This document shows positions 35,758 through 43,412 of a stretch of 64,000 nucleotides of DNA, in pieces. Each line of letters starts with the position of its first letter. Position 1 is the stretch's first letter. Both the position numbers and the translations under genes were made by a program. The notes beneath the pieces were generated by a model that saw only the letters and a program-made list of their open reading frames with translations, was not told where the DNA came from and ran no database searches. Source of the stretch: Spirosoma aureum. GTDB lineage: Bacteria; Bacteroidota; Bacteroidia; Cytophagales; Spirosomataceae. Location: contig NZ_CP050063.1 of the NCBI RefSeq assembly GCF_011604685.1, forward strand, positions 569,001 through 633,000, given 5' to 3'.

Positions 35758-36006
35758 ACGAATGAATTGAGATGGAGGATGAAGATACAAATAAATCTTG
35801 GTAAAATTATGTATTACGGTTGTCGGTTATTTTTAAAAAGCTTTGTTTTTCAGAATGTTATAGGCAGAAAGTATGTCGTTTAAAAGATTTCTTAAACAAA
35901 GTCCGGGCATTCGAACTTTTTCATGTGAACGGATAGTCGTTTATATGACCTGATCCGTTGACAACGGCAACCTTGAAAAACTTATCGAATTAAATGAAAG
36001 GAACGT

Positions 36007-36813
36007 ATGGACGAAATACGTGTACTGGCAACAGGATTACGCTTTCCCGAAGGTCCGGTGTTTGATGAAGATGGATGTCTTTGGTGCGTAGAGCAGGAAG
36101 GAGAGGGGTTATTTTGCCGGGATTCAACTGGGGAAACCCTGCGAATCAAGACGGGAGGACGACCTAATGGAGCCGCAGTTCGTGATGGTTATATCTGGTT
36201 TTGCGATTCAGGCCAGCATTCGATTCGGCGGTTAAATAGTAAAACGAAACAAATAGAAACGATCATCGATCGAATAGGTGCTGAACGGCTACAATGGCCG
36301 AATGATCTGCATTTTGACCACCTGGGAAATTTACTCTTTACCTGCCCTGGTGCCCCCGACGACGATGAGACAGGGTATGTTGGCGTTTATTCGCGGGAGG
36401 GATTGGCCGAGATTATTGCTGACGGATTGAATTACCCTAATGGATTGACCATACTGCCCGATAATCAGACATTACTTATCGGTGAAACCCACCGGCAGCG
36501 TATCTGGCAGGGGTATTGGGATGCTACGAGTCTAAGCTGGGAGAATATCAGTGTATGGACGTCGGTTATTGACGTTCCCGATGGAGACTCGATTCCGGGG
36601 CCCGATGGATTTACGGTTGGGCCTGATGGGAATATATACGTAGCCGTATATGGGGCCGGTGTAATCCGGGTATTTTCGCCAGATGGAAACCTGGAGAAAG
36701 AGATCAAATTGCCCGGTCAGAATCCATCCAATTGCGTATTCGATCCTGCCGGTGATTTAGGCCTGGTTGTTACTGAAACAGAGCGAGGAGAATTGCTGAG
36801 CCTTCGTGTATAG
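36007..36813 (+). CDS. SMP-30/gluconolactonase family protein
   Basis: A 268-residue six-bladed propeller of the SMP-30 family, which hydrolyses sugar lactones with a bound divalent metal. Signature blocks are EGPVFDEDGCLWCVE with the metal-ligand Glu near residue 15, RPNGAAVRDG, WPNDLHFDHLGNLLF with the metal-binding Asn, GLNYPNGLTILPD and VPDGDSIPGPDGFTV with the metal-ligand Asp. No signal peptide, so cytoplasmic. It is divergent from the GMC oxidoreductase gene, and an oxidised sugar made by that enzyme would be a plausible substrate, but this is inference. Confidence 0.9.
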   Translation: MDEIRVLATGLRFPEGPVFDEDGCLWCVEQEGEGLFCRDSTGETLRIKTGGRPNGAAVRDGYIWFCDSGQHSIRRLNSKTKQIETIIDRIGAERLQWPNDLHFDHLGNLLFTCPGAPDDDETGYVGVYSREGLAEIIADGLNYPNGLTILPDNQTLLIGETHRQRIWQGYWDATSLSWENISVWTSVIDVPDGDSIPGPDGFTVGPDGNIYVAVYGAGVIRVFSPDGNLEKEIKLPGQNPSNCVFDPAGDLGLVVTETERGELLSLRV

Positions 36814-36873
36814 CGATAGTATTTATTCTGGATGCCTGGTTCATATCGCTCAACTTCCGGCATCCAGAAGGCT

Positions 36874-37536
36874 TTATTTTAATTCAGCCAGCACAGTGAC
36901 TCCTCCTTTTGTTTTATCGCCGATCTTTACATTGATTTCGGCGTCAAGAGGGAGGAATACATCAACACGCGAGCCAAATTTAATGAAGCCCATTTCGTCG
37001 CCCTGCTTAACAGGTTGTCCTTCTTTCACATACCAGATGATACGCCGGGCAACCGCTCCTGCAATTTGTCGGAAAAGAACCTCAGCGCCATTCGCAGCTT
37101 GAATGACAATCGTAGTCCGTTCATTTTCGGTACTCGATTTTGGATGCCAGGCTACCAGATACTTTCCTGGATAATACTTGAAATAGCGGACGATGCCCGT
37201 TATGGGGTTTCTGTTTACGTGCACATTTAAGGGCGACATAAAGATTGACACCTGCCGCCGAGGAGACTTAAAGTATTCGTCTTCGCTGGTTTCTTCAATG
37301 ACTACGACAGTACCATCAGCTGGTGCGATCACCTGCGATTCGTGAACAGTTAATTGCCGGGTCGGTACACGAAAAAACTGTACAATCAGCCCAAACAGAA
37401 TTAAGCTGGCTATGGCTAATAGCGTGATGGCAGTTGAATTATCGGAGAATAGATAAAAATATGCCAGTAGGTTCAAGGCCAGCAAAACCAGCCCTGTGGT
37501 AATCATTATGGTGTAACCTTCGCGGTGTAAGCGCAT
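36874..37536 (-). CDS. psd: Phosphatidylserine decarboxylase
   Basis: A 220-residue short form of phosphatidylserine decarboxylase, which makes phosphatidylethanolamine. The ATG at 37536 (MRLHREGYTIM) is chosen over one at 37593, which lies inside an inverted repeat. A membrane segment at the N terminus is followed by VIAPADGTVVVIEE, FMSPLNVHVNRNP and the autocleavage region IKFGSRVDVFLP, where cleavage before the Ser makes the pyruvoyl cofactor. The gene has a TAATTTTG box in the loop of a long inverted repeat upstream. The next gene upstream on this strand is glutamate dehydrogenase. Confidence 0.93.
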   Translation of the reverse strand: MRLHREGYTIMITTGLVLLALNLLAYFYLFSDNSTAITLLAIASLILFGLIVQFFRVPTRQLTVHESQVIAPADGTVVVIEETSEDEYFKSPRRQVSIFMSPLNVHVNRNPITGIVRYFKYYPGKYLVAWHPKSSTENERTTIVIQAANGAEVLFRQIAGAVARRIIWYVKEGQPVKQGDEMGFIKFGSRVDVFLPLDAEINVKIGDKTKGGVTVLAELK

Positions 37537-37545
37537 GGAAAGAGA

Positions 37546-37621
37546 TATGATGTGAACTATATGATGTATTTCTGATGCATCATGAATGAGCAAAATTATA
37601 CATCATATAGTACACATCATA
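37546..37621. repeat. 23-bp inverted repeat around the psd promoter
   Basis: TATGATGTGAACTATATGATG at 37546-37566 and the next two bases pair with 37599-37621, with one mismatch. The 30-base loop contains TGATGCATCA and a TAATTTTG box on the minus strand. Confidence 0.85.
37591..37598 (-). promoter_or_regulatory. Probable -7 box for psd
   Basis: TAATTTTG on the minus strand, about 55 bases upstream of the psd start and within the loop of the inverted repeat at 37546-37621. No clear -33 box. Confidence 0.45.
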
Positions 37622-37635
37622 CATTTTAGAGAAAA

Positions 37636-38916
37636 TCAATAACCGCCACGGAATTTATAGGTACTGGACACTTTGTCGATCGCTACGATATAAGCAGCTA
37701 AACGGAGAGGTACCTGATACCGTTGAGAGGTTTCGAATACACGATCGAAGGCATCTTTCATCACTCGGTCGGCCCGGCGATTAATACGGTCCAGCGTCCA
37801 TTTGTAACCAATTCGGTTTTGAACCCATTCAAAATAGGAAACCGTAACTCCTCCGGCATTAGCCAGAATATCGGGAACAACCAGAATGCCTTTACTATTA
37901 ATAATTTCATCGGCTGAAGCCGAGGTTGGGCCGTTTGCTCCTTCAACGATCATGCGAGCCTGTATTGAAGCCGCATTGTCATCCGTGATCACATCTTCTT
38001 TGGCCGCTGGCACTAACACATCAACGGCCAGCGAGAGTAGTTCTTCATTTGATATTTTCTCCGCTCCACTAAAACCTTCGAGTGTGCCTTTATTCCCATT
38101 CCGATACGTTACGGCTGCCGTAATGTCAATACCCGATGCATTGTAATACCCGCCAGAAATATCGCTGATGGCAACTACCGTAACTCCCCGTTCATGGAGA
38201 AGTTCTGCCGCAAACGAACCGACGTTACCAAAGCCCTGTACGGCAGCTGTAGCCCGATACGGATTCATGCGCAGTTTGTCCATTGCAGACAGTGCTGCTA
38301 CCGTAACACCACGCCCGGTGGCTTCTGTTCGGCCAAGGGAGCCACCCAGCACTAATGGTTTGCCTGTCACTACGTTGTTGACAGTCATGCCTTTCGCTTT
38401 TGAGTATTCATCAACAATCCAGGCCATTTCGCGAGGTCCTGTACCCATGTCAGGGGCTGGGATATCGCGGTCAGGCCCAATCACGTCGAGCATAGCAACC
38501 GTGTATTGCCGGATAAGGCGTTCAATTTCTCCTGCCGACATGTCGCGTGGGTTACAGGCAATACCGCCCTTAGCGCCACCATAGGGAATATCAACGACGG
38601 CGCATTTCCAGGTCATCCAGGCGGCTAATGCCCGAACCTCATCCAGATTTACTGCCGGATCAAGGCGAATACCGCCTTTGGCTGGTCCCAGAATGTTGGA
38701 GTGAATAACTCGATAACCCTCAAAAACTTTGATGGCGCCGTTGTCCATCGTAACGGGCAACCCAACAATAACTTGTCGGGCTGGTACTTTCAGGATATCA
38801 TACATTTCGTCCGAAATGCCCAGAAGACGGGCGGCCGCATCAAATCGCGACATCATGGACTCAAGTGGATTTTCTTTATCTTTTATTGGGGCTGGTTCAA
38901 TGTATGCCATGGCCAT
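37636..38916 (-). CDS. gdhA: Glutamate dehydrogenase (Glu/Leu/Phe/Val dehydrogenase family)
   Basis: A 426-residue enzyme interconverting glutamate and 2-oxoglutarate with ammonia. The N-terminal substrate domain has GPAKGGIR and PYGGAKGGIACNP with the catalytic Lys; PAPDMGTG carries the conserved Asp; the NAD(P)-binding domain has AAVQGFGNVGS; and IVEGANGPTSASAD follows. It is a type-I hexameric GDH by length. The family also covers leucine dehydrogenases, so the amino acid is inferred from overall pattern. Confidence 0.9.
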   Translation of the reverse strand: MAMAYIEPAPIKDKENPLESMMSRFDAAARLLGISDEMYDILKVPARQVIVGLPVTMDNGAIKVFEGYRVIHSNILGPAKGGIRLDPAVNLDEVRALAAWMTWKCAVVDIPYGGAKGGIACNPRDMSAGEIERLIRQYTVAMLDVIGPDRDIPAPDMGTGPREMAWIVDEYSKAKGMTVNNVVTGKPLVLGGSLGRTEATGRGVTVAALSAMDKLRMNPYRATAAVQGFGNVGSFAAELLHERGVTVVAISDISGGYYNASGIDITAAVTYRNGNKGTLEGFSGAEKISNEELLSLAVDVLVPAAKEDVITDDNAASIQARMIVEGANGPTSASADEIINSKGILVVPDILANAGGVTVSYFEWVQNRIGYKWTLDRINRRADRVMKDAFDRVFETSQRYQVPLRLAAYIVAIDKVSSTYKFRGGY

Positions 38917-38963
38917 AGTTTTACTTCACTCTGTTAAACCATTTCTATTGATGAAGTGTGTCA

Positions 38964-38971
38964 CAAAATTA
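38964..38971 (-). promoter_or_regulatory. Probable -7 box for glutamate dehydrogenase gene
   Basis: TAATTTTG on the minus strand, 48 bases upstream of the GDH start, with a weak TTTC at about 38993-38996 as -33. Confidence 0.4.
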
Positions 38972-39173
38972 ATTAAAAGCGATGTATTATTATGAAAGGT
39001 ATATTTTTTCTCAAATTAATCTAAAATTTATTTCCCAATAATAATTCACTACTCAGGTCAACACCAAAATTGTAATTTCCTGATATTCGCCTGTGCGAAA
39101 GAAAAATCGGGGATATAAAGAAATGGCAGTTTAATAAAAATTATAAGAAAAGATATTCTTGTCTGTCGATACA
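38972..39173. other. AT-rich spacer between divergent promoters
   Basis: The space between the divergent GDH and DksA-like genes is strongly AT-rich and carries no open frame, hairpin or RNA signature that I can support apart from the two promoters. Confidence 0.5.
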
Positions 39174-39204
39174 TTGAAAATCAGGTCAGAAAGCATTAAT
39201 TTTG
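39174..39204 (+). promoter_or_regulatory. Promoter of the DksA-like gene
   Basis: TTG at 39174-39176, a 20-base spacer and TAATTTTG at 39197-39204 fit the Bacteroidota promoter. The predicted transcript starts near 39210, about 33 bases before the ATG at 39243, which supports that start. Confidence 0.6.
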
Positions 39205-39242
39205 GGAATTATTACACACCCTGTTTATTACAGCTATTAACT

Positions 39243-39629
39243 ATGGTTCAGGAAGAAAAAAAACGCTACTCGGAAGAAGACCTTAAAGAGTTCGAAGAAC
39301 TGATCGGTCAGAAACTTGAAGCGACCCGTAGTGAGTTGAATTATATTAAGGAAACACTTAGCAAACGCAACGATAGTGGTACCGATAATACATCAGGCAA
39401 TTCTAAATTGCTTGAAGATGGTGCCGATACCAGCGAACGTGAAAACCTTAGTCAGTTAGCAGCTCGGCTACAAAAATTTACGCAGCAATTAGACGCGGCT
39501 ATGGTACGGATTAAAAATGGAACCTACGGGATCTGTAAGGATACCGGAAAACTGATTCCAAAAGAGCGTCTCCGCGCAGTACCGCATACGCAACAAACGA
39601 TAGAGGCCAAGTTGCGCCAGTCAAACTAA
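39243..39629 (+). CDS. TraR/DksA family protein with incomplete zinc finger
   Basis: A 128-residue DksA-like protein, expected to bind RNA polymerase through the secondary channel. The ATG at 39243 (MVQEEKKRYSEEDLK) is chosen because a good promoter lies just upstream; an open frame runs 28 codons further. The N-terminal half is a coiled coil, and the C-terminal TYGICKDTGKLIPKERLRAVP block is the TraR/DksA signature. Only one Cys is left where the canonical finger has four; the second pair is replaced by TQQT. This is seen in other Bacteroidota relatives and implies a fold without zinc. Confidence 0.85.
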   Translation: MVQEEKKRYSEEDLKEFEELIGQKLEATRSELNYIKETLSKRNDSGTDNTSGNSKLLEDGADTSERENLSQLAARLQKFTQQLDAAMVRIKNGTYGICKDTGKLIPKERLRAVPHTQQTIEAKLRQSN

Positions 39630-39716
39630 CGTTTGATGTGATTGGAAGTTTTCGTAAACCTGTCATCATTTAAGATGGACAGTATACCCTTCTGACGCCT
39701 ATAAGTAAGGATTTTC

Positions 39717-39752
39717 AAAAGGTCTGGTAGTTAATCTGCCAGACCTTTTGTA
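39717..39752 (+). terminator. Rho-independent terminator of the DksA-like gene
   Basis: A perfect 11-bp stem AAAAGGTCTGG with CCAGACCTTTT (39717-39727, 39739-39749) ending in TTTTG, 88 bases past the stop codon. Confidence 0.85.
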
Positions 39753-39763
39753 TTTAATAGATC

Positions 39764-39843
39764 TAGGTCTTTCGCAAAGAGCCGGGCCACGGTTACTATT
39801 GATGGATAAATAAACCGTGGCCCGGCTCTTTGCGAAAGGCCTA
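39764..39843. repeat. Long inverted repeat with 31-bp arms
   Basis: Arms at 39764-39794 and 39813-39843 pair with one mismatch over an 18-base loop. Core: GCAAAGAGCCGGGCCACGG. It lies in the 439-base spacer after the DksA-like gene terminator. There is no T tract, so it is not a normal terminator; it looks like a miniature palindromic element. Confidence 0.85.
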
Positions 39844-40068
39844 CTTAAAAATGTCTTGTTTATAGCTAGCGTTTTTACAGTTACGCAATTAAATTAACAA
39901 CAAATGCCTCAGTCTAATCCGATACGGATTACGACCTTAAAAATACACCGGCAATCTTGAGCTAACGGCAGCATTACAAAGCGATTAGATGGTCAGAAAT
40001 GGACAATTTCTGAACAAAATGGACGGTTTTTTGTAAATAACGCAGAGCAAATCTAAACATCGACAATC
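39844..40068. other. Upstream region of the holin-like/GGGP synthase operon
   Basis: No gene. It has two small perfect hairpins: TAATCCG with CGGATTA at 39915-39931, and TCAGAAAT with ATTTCTGA at 39993-40013. No TAnnTTTG box was found close to the gene start. Confidence 0.4.
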
Positions 40069-40494
40069 ATGCTGGAACGCCTGGAAGAAATTCGGGAAAA
40101 TATCTTCCGCTATCTGGAGGCTCGAATCGAGCTATTTACGCTTGAAACAAGAGGCAAAGTGGAAGAAGGAGTTGTGGTCGGTATTCATGGTATTGTGCTG
40201 GCACTTCTAAGCACGATGACGATCATATTCTTATTTAGTTTGCTGGCTGCGTACCTGAATGAGGTGACAAATAGCCGGTACATGGGTTTTGTGATAGTAG
40301 CCGTTTTTTTTCTTTTATTGACAATAATTTGGGCTACAGCCAGCGGTTTTGTTAAATCGAAAATACGGGTAGCGGCCTATAAAGCCATTAAAAAAAGTCA
40401 GGAAAAAAAGGCAGAAGAAAAATCAGAAGCCATTCATGAGTTAATGGAAAAAACGCGTGCGAGCCTGAACGAAAGTAGTCGCTATCCTGAATAA
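40069..40494 (+). CDS. Putative holin-superfamily III / YqjE-like membrane protein
   Basis: A 141-residue protein with an amphipathic start (MLERLEEIRENIFRYLEARIE), two membrane helices at about 45-67 and 74-97, and a charged tail. This layout is that of the Phage_holin_3_6 / YqjE family, which despite the name is chromosomal and common in Bacteroidota and proteobacteria. There is no phage context. Family function is unknown; E. coli YqjE and YqjD sit together and YqjD binds ribosomes at the membrane. Here it heads a four-gene cluster with a YtxH-like gene next. Confidence 0.75.
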   Translation: MLERLEEIRENIFRYLEARIELFTLETRGKVEEGVVVGIHGIVLALLSTMTIIFLFSLLAAYLNEVTNSRYMGFVIVAVFFLLLTIIWATASGFVKSKIRVAAYKAIKKSQEKKAEEKSEAIHELMEKTRASLNESSRYPE

Positions 40495-40538
40495 CTAATT
40501 GATTATAAGTTACATATACCAAGTCGAAAAGAAAAATT

Positions 40539-41072
40539 ATGGAAGATCCTAAGGTTCCTTTTGCTGATACGACAGCTCGTCGGGCGCAGTTAATGGCTGC
40601 TACCGAGCGATTCAAATCATCAATTACTGATAGTGTTGATTCGATGAAAGACGATGCAGCCGAAATCGGGAAAACTGCCGCGTTTGTAGCGGGTGTTGGT
40701 TTAGCCGTATATTTGGTCGTAAATGCCATCCTGCCTAAGTCAGATGAGTACCGACGCGCCGAAAAATATGGCGAGCCAGATGAGGATATTGACTACGAAG
40801 AGGAGTATGATGAAGAGGAACCATCGACGCATCCAACTCATAAGGCAATAAAGCAGCAGGCGAAAAAGACACAAAAAACAGCAGCAGCGAGTGGCTTAAT
40901 CGGTGGTTTGATAACTACCGTTTTAACAAATATTGCTCGTGAGCAGCTAACCGGCTTTTTAGCCCGTATCCGTCAGAATAATGCGATCAACCCAACCGCA
41001 GACCCCACGATTGGAAGCCAATACCACGAAAAGGCACCCACTAAGCCTGCAGACTACTCTACGCACTTATAA
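40539..41072 (+). CDS. YtxH/YqjD-like small membrane protein
   Basis: A 177-residue protein with one membrane helix (about 49-66, TAAFVAGVGLAVYLVVNAIL), an acidic cluster (EDIDYEEEYDEEE), a Lys-rich stretch and a second hydrophobic segment (SGLIGGLITTVLTNIA). It resembles membrane-linked YtxH/YqjD-type stress proteins, but similarity is by layout only. It follows the YqjE-like gene by 44 bases, and its 3' end overlaps the GGGP synthase frame by 92 bases. Confidence 0.6.
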   Translation: MEDPKVPFADTTARRAQLMAATERFKSSITDSVDSMKDDAAEIGKTAAFVAGVGLAVYLVVNAILPKSDEYRRAEKYGEPDEDIDYEEEYDEEEPSTHPTHKAIKQQAKKTQKTAAASGLIGGLITTVLTNIAREQLTGFLARIRQNNAINPTADPTIGSQYHEKAPTKPADYSTHL

Positions 41073-41798
41073 ATCATTGGGCCGGAAAGCATTTGCTGTC
41101 TTGCTCGATCCGGATAAGATCGAGCAAGACGAGCTTTCGGCTCTATTAGATCGTACGAACCAGCATTCTATTGATTTTTTTCTGGTTGGTGGTAGTTTAG
41201 TTACTGATTACGTACACAAAGAGATCATTGCTACTATTCGCGAGCACACCGACATACCCGTAGTGCTGTTTCCTGGGAACCCACTACATATCGAACCGTC
41301 GGCCGATGCTATTCTTCTGCTCTCGCTTATTTCAGGCCGAAATCCCGAATTTCTAATTGGTCAGCATGTTATTGCGGCCCCGCTACTCAAGAGAAGTGGT
41401 CTGGAAATATTATCTACCGGTTATATGCTGGTCGATAGTGGTACGCAAACAACGGTTTCGTACATCAGTGGAACGACCCCATTACCGCACGATAAGCCTG
41501 ATGTTGCCGCTTGCACAGCAATGGCAGGAGAAATGCTGGGGTTACAATTAATTTATTTAGACGCAGGTAGTGGGGCTCGTTGGCCAGTCCCGACAGACAT
41601 GATTGCTGCTGTTCGGGCTGTAGTTGATGTCCCGATACTAGTGGGGGCGGTATCAATTCCGGTGAGAAAGCATACAATGCGTTGAAAGCCGGTGCCGATG
41701 TGATCGTTGTCGGAAACGGTATCGAACATAATCCGGAGTTGTTGCCTGAGTTGTCGGCCATCGTACACGCGTTTAACCAATCAGTCGTACAAGCTTAA
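40981..41798 (+). pseudogene. Geranylgeranylglyceryl phosphate synthase family, frameshifted
   Basis: The gene encodes a TIM-barrel prenyltransferase that joins glycerol-1-phosphate to a polyprenyl diphosphate, the first step of ether lipid synthesis in archaea, also found in some bacteria. Seen are FAVLLDPDKIE, the GGS phosphate motif in FFLVGGSLVTD, VLFPGNPLHI, and LIYLDAGSGARWPVP. At 41643-41647 the run TGGGGGC breaks the frame: as read, translation stops at 41685 after VPILVGAVSIP. Adding one G gives VPILVGGGINSGEKAY and a normal C terminus (GADVIVVGNGIEHNP) to a stop at 41798, three bases before the next gene. It is either a sequencing error in a G run, or a real inactivation. The start overlaps the previous gene. 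Confidence 0.82.
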
Positions 41799-41801
41799 TC
41801 C

Positions 41802-42233
41802 ATGAAAACTTTTGTAATTGCCTTCTTGTGCCTTATGGGTACGACCGGCCTACTTCCGTCAACGGGTGCTTTCGCTCAAACGCACAGCCAGTTAGTCTAT
41901 ACTACCGTTGAGCGTCAGCCTGAATTTCCGGGTGGTAAAGCTGCCCTGAGCCGCTATCTGGCAGAAAATATTCGTTTTCCGAGTTCATTGATGCGGAAAA
42001 ATCAAAATACGGGTCCGGTTGCGGCCAAATTTATTGTTGACAAAGATGGCAGCGTGCATGATGTGCGGATCTCAACAAAACCACTTGACAAAAAAGCGCA
42101 GAAGGGAATGGAAGACTTTATGACAACCATTATTGCGGCTATCGAGCAAATGCCTCGCTGGCGTCCGGGTGAAGTAAAAGGAGAACCTGTTGCCGTCTTC
42201 TATACGCTGCCAATAGAAGTTAATATGCAGTAA
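41802..42233 (+). CDS. Exported TonB C-terminal domain protein
   Basis: A 143-residue protein with signal peptide (FVIAFLCLMGTTGLLPSTGAFAQ) and a TonB_C domain: PEFPGGKAALSRYLAENIRF, FIVDKDGSVHDVRIS and MPRWRPGEVKGEPV. It has no membrane anchor or proline-rich spacer, so it is not a full TonB energy transducer; such secreted TonB_C proteins are numerous in Bacteroidota and their role is uncertain. It begins three bases after the restored stop of the GGGP synthase gene, so the two are likely cotranscribed. Confidence 0.85.
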   Translation: MKTFVIAFLCLMGTTGLLPSTGAFAQTHSQLVYTTVERQPEFPGGKAALSRYLAENIRFPSSLMRKNQNTGPVAAKFIVDKDGSVHDVRISTKPLDKKAQKGMEDFMTTIIAAIEQMPRWRPGEVKGEPVAVFYTLPIEVNMQ

Positions 42234-42237
42234 GGCA

Positions 42238-42296
42238 ACAATCCACTTTCATTGGATAGATTGCAATCTGCCCAATGAAAGTGGATTGTCTATTTT
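42238..42296 (+). terminator. Rho-independent terminator after the TonB_C gene
   Basis: A perfect 18-bp stem (42238-42255 with 42272-42289; arms start ACAATCCACTTTC) and 16-base loop that can form an inner AGATTGCAATCT stem, followed by CTATTTTTATCC. It sits between convergent genes, five bases after the stop. Confidence 0.85.
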
Positions 42297-42312
42297 TATC
42301 CAGCAACTGACG

Positions 42313-43239
42313 TTAGACGTTCATCAGCGATTCGCGACGACGCATCTTGCCAGCTGGAATACCAAACATCATCTTGAATCGACGGCAGAAGTAAGCGGTA
42401 TCTTTATACCCTACTTCAGCCCCAATGGCCCGGATACTCTTTTTGCTTGTACGCAAAAGGCCCACAGCCGCTTCCATCCGTTGGTACTCTATATAATCCT
42501 GCGGATTGATACCCGTCAGCATTTTAAAGTACTGTCCTACATAATCTTCAGAAACGTTGGCGACGTTAGCCAGCACCTTGTTTGACAGATCGCCCCCCAG
42601 ATTTTCCTTGATATAAGCGAAAATATCGATTAAGCGCGGGTCTTTAAAATAAGTACTATTGGTAACCAGCTGCTCAACAAACAGACGATTTTTCAGAATG
42701 TACCGAACAACTTCAATGACTATTTCTTCGGTCTTGATCTTAACGATACGTCCTTTTCCGGCCAGATCAGTCATGTCTTCAGCCAGAATCTGGTCGATTG
42801 TATTGGCCAGATGATCTTCGCGCTTAATGATGAACGGAGGCACATCAAGCGAGTTGAAAAAGTTTACTGAATCGAAGACCTTGGCCTCAAAGGACACATA
42901 GCCAAATGAATTAGGCAGATGGCCAATGAGCTTGGGATCGTGATTCCCTTCCCAGTACGATTCCCGGTGCGTCATAAACTCCTCATTCGAGACAGTTTTA
43001 GAGCTGGTGGGGTCTCCGTAGGTAACCGTGACATGCTTTCCTCCCGGAATGAACAGCATATCGCCTACCTCAACCTTAACCCGGTCTTCGCCGATCGACA
43101 CTTCGCCATTATATAAGATCAGCAGTGTATTCTCAACATCATAAAAGTTTTTGATGGTGATCGGCTGCAAAATCCGAATGTTACGGGCCTTAATAAATTT
43201 TACGCCCAGCGATTCAATTATTTTATTGTAGTCTTCCAT
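42313..43239 (-). CDS. AraC family transcriptional regulator
   Basis: A 308-residue regulator. The N-terminal half carries a cupin-like sensor domain (VEVGDMLFIPGGKHVTV), and the C-terminal 100 residues form the AraC DNA-binding domain with two helix-turn-helix units: LSNKVLANVANVSEDYVGQYFK, cut here for length, and SIRAIGAEVGYKDTAYF, followed by RRFKMMFGIPAG. The ligand is unknown. Its own promoter region has a duplicated 18-bp-spaced motif, suggesting autoregulation. It is convergent with the TonB_C gene. Confidence 0.92.
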   Translation of the reverse strand: MEDYNKIIESLGVKFIKARNIRILQPITIKNFYDVENTLLILYNGEVSIGEDRVKVEVGDMLFIPGGKHVTVTYGDPTSSKTVSNEEFMTHRESYWEGNHDPKLIGHLPNSFGYVSFEAKVFDSVNFFNSLDVPPFIIKREDHLANTIDQILAEDMTDLAGKGRIVKIKTEEIVIEVVRYILKNRLFVEQLVTNSTYFKDPRLIDIFAYIKENLGGDLSNKVLANVANVSEDYVGQYFKMLTGINPQDYIEYQRMEAAVGLLRTSKKSIRAIGAEVGYKDTAYFCRRFKMMFGIPAGKMRRRESLMNV

Positions 43240-43285
43240 AGCTGAAAGTAGAGTGCGTGTGAATGCTACTTGCGCTCAAAGTTGC

Positions 43286-43335
43286 ACAAAACTAATAATT
43301 TGTACAAAACTAATACAAGTATAAAAGTTTCCAAA
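43286..43335 (-). promoter_or_regulatory. Promoter of the AraC gene with duplicated -7 motif
   Basis: On the minus strand TTTG at 43332-43335, 19 bases, then TAGTTTTG at 43305-43312 fit the promoter. A second copy of the motif, TAGTTTTG at 43287-43294, lies 18 bases on. The repeat unit on the plus strand is ACAAAACTAATA (43286-43297 and 43304-43315). Confidence 0.6.
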
Positions 43336-43412
43336 AAATAAAAAAAATAGTGCGAATTCGTATTGAACACGCACTAGGTCTTTGGAAAAATTCTATTTTA
43401 CTAAGAAAATAC

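Noticed and set aside
40069..40494. Phage holin, suggesting a prophage remnant
   Set aside because: The family is chromosomal in many bacteria and no other phage gene or attachment site is present.
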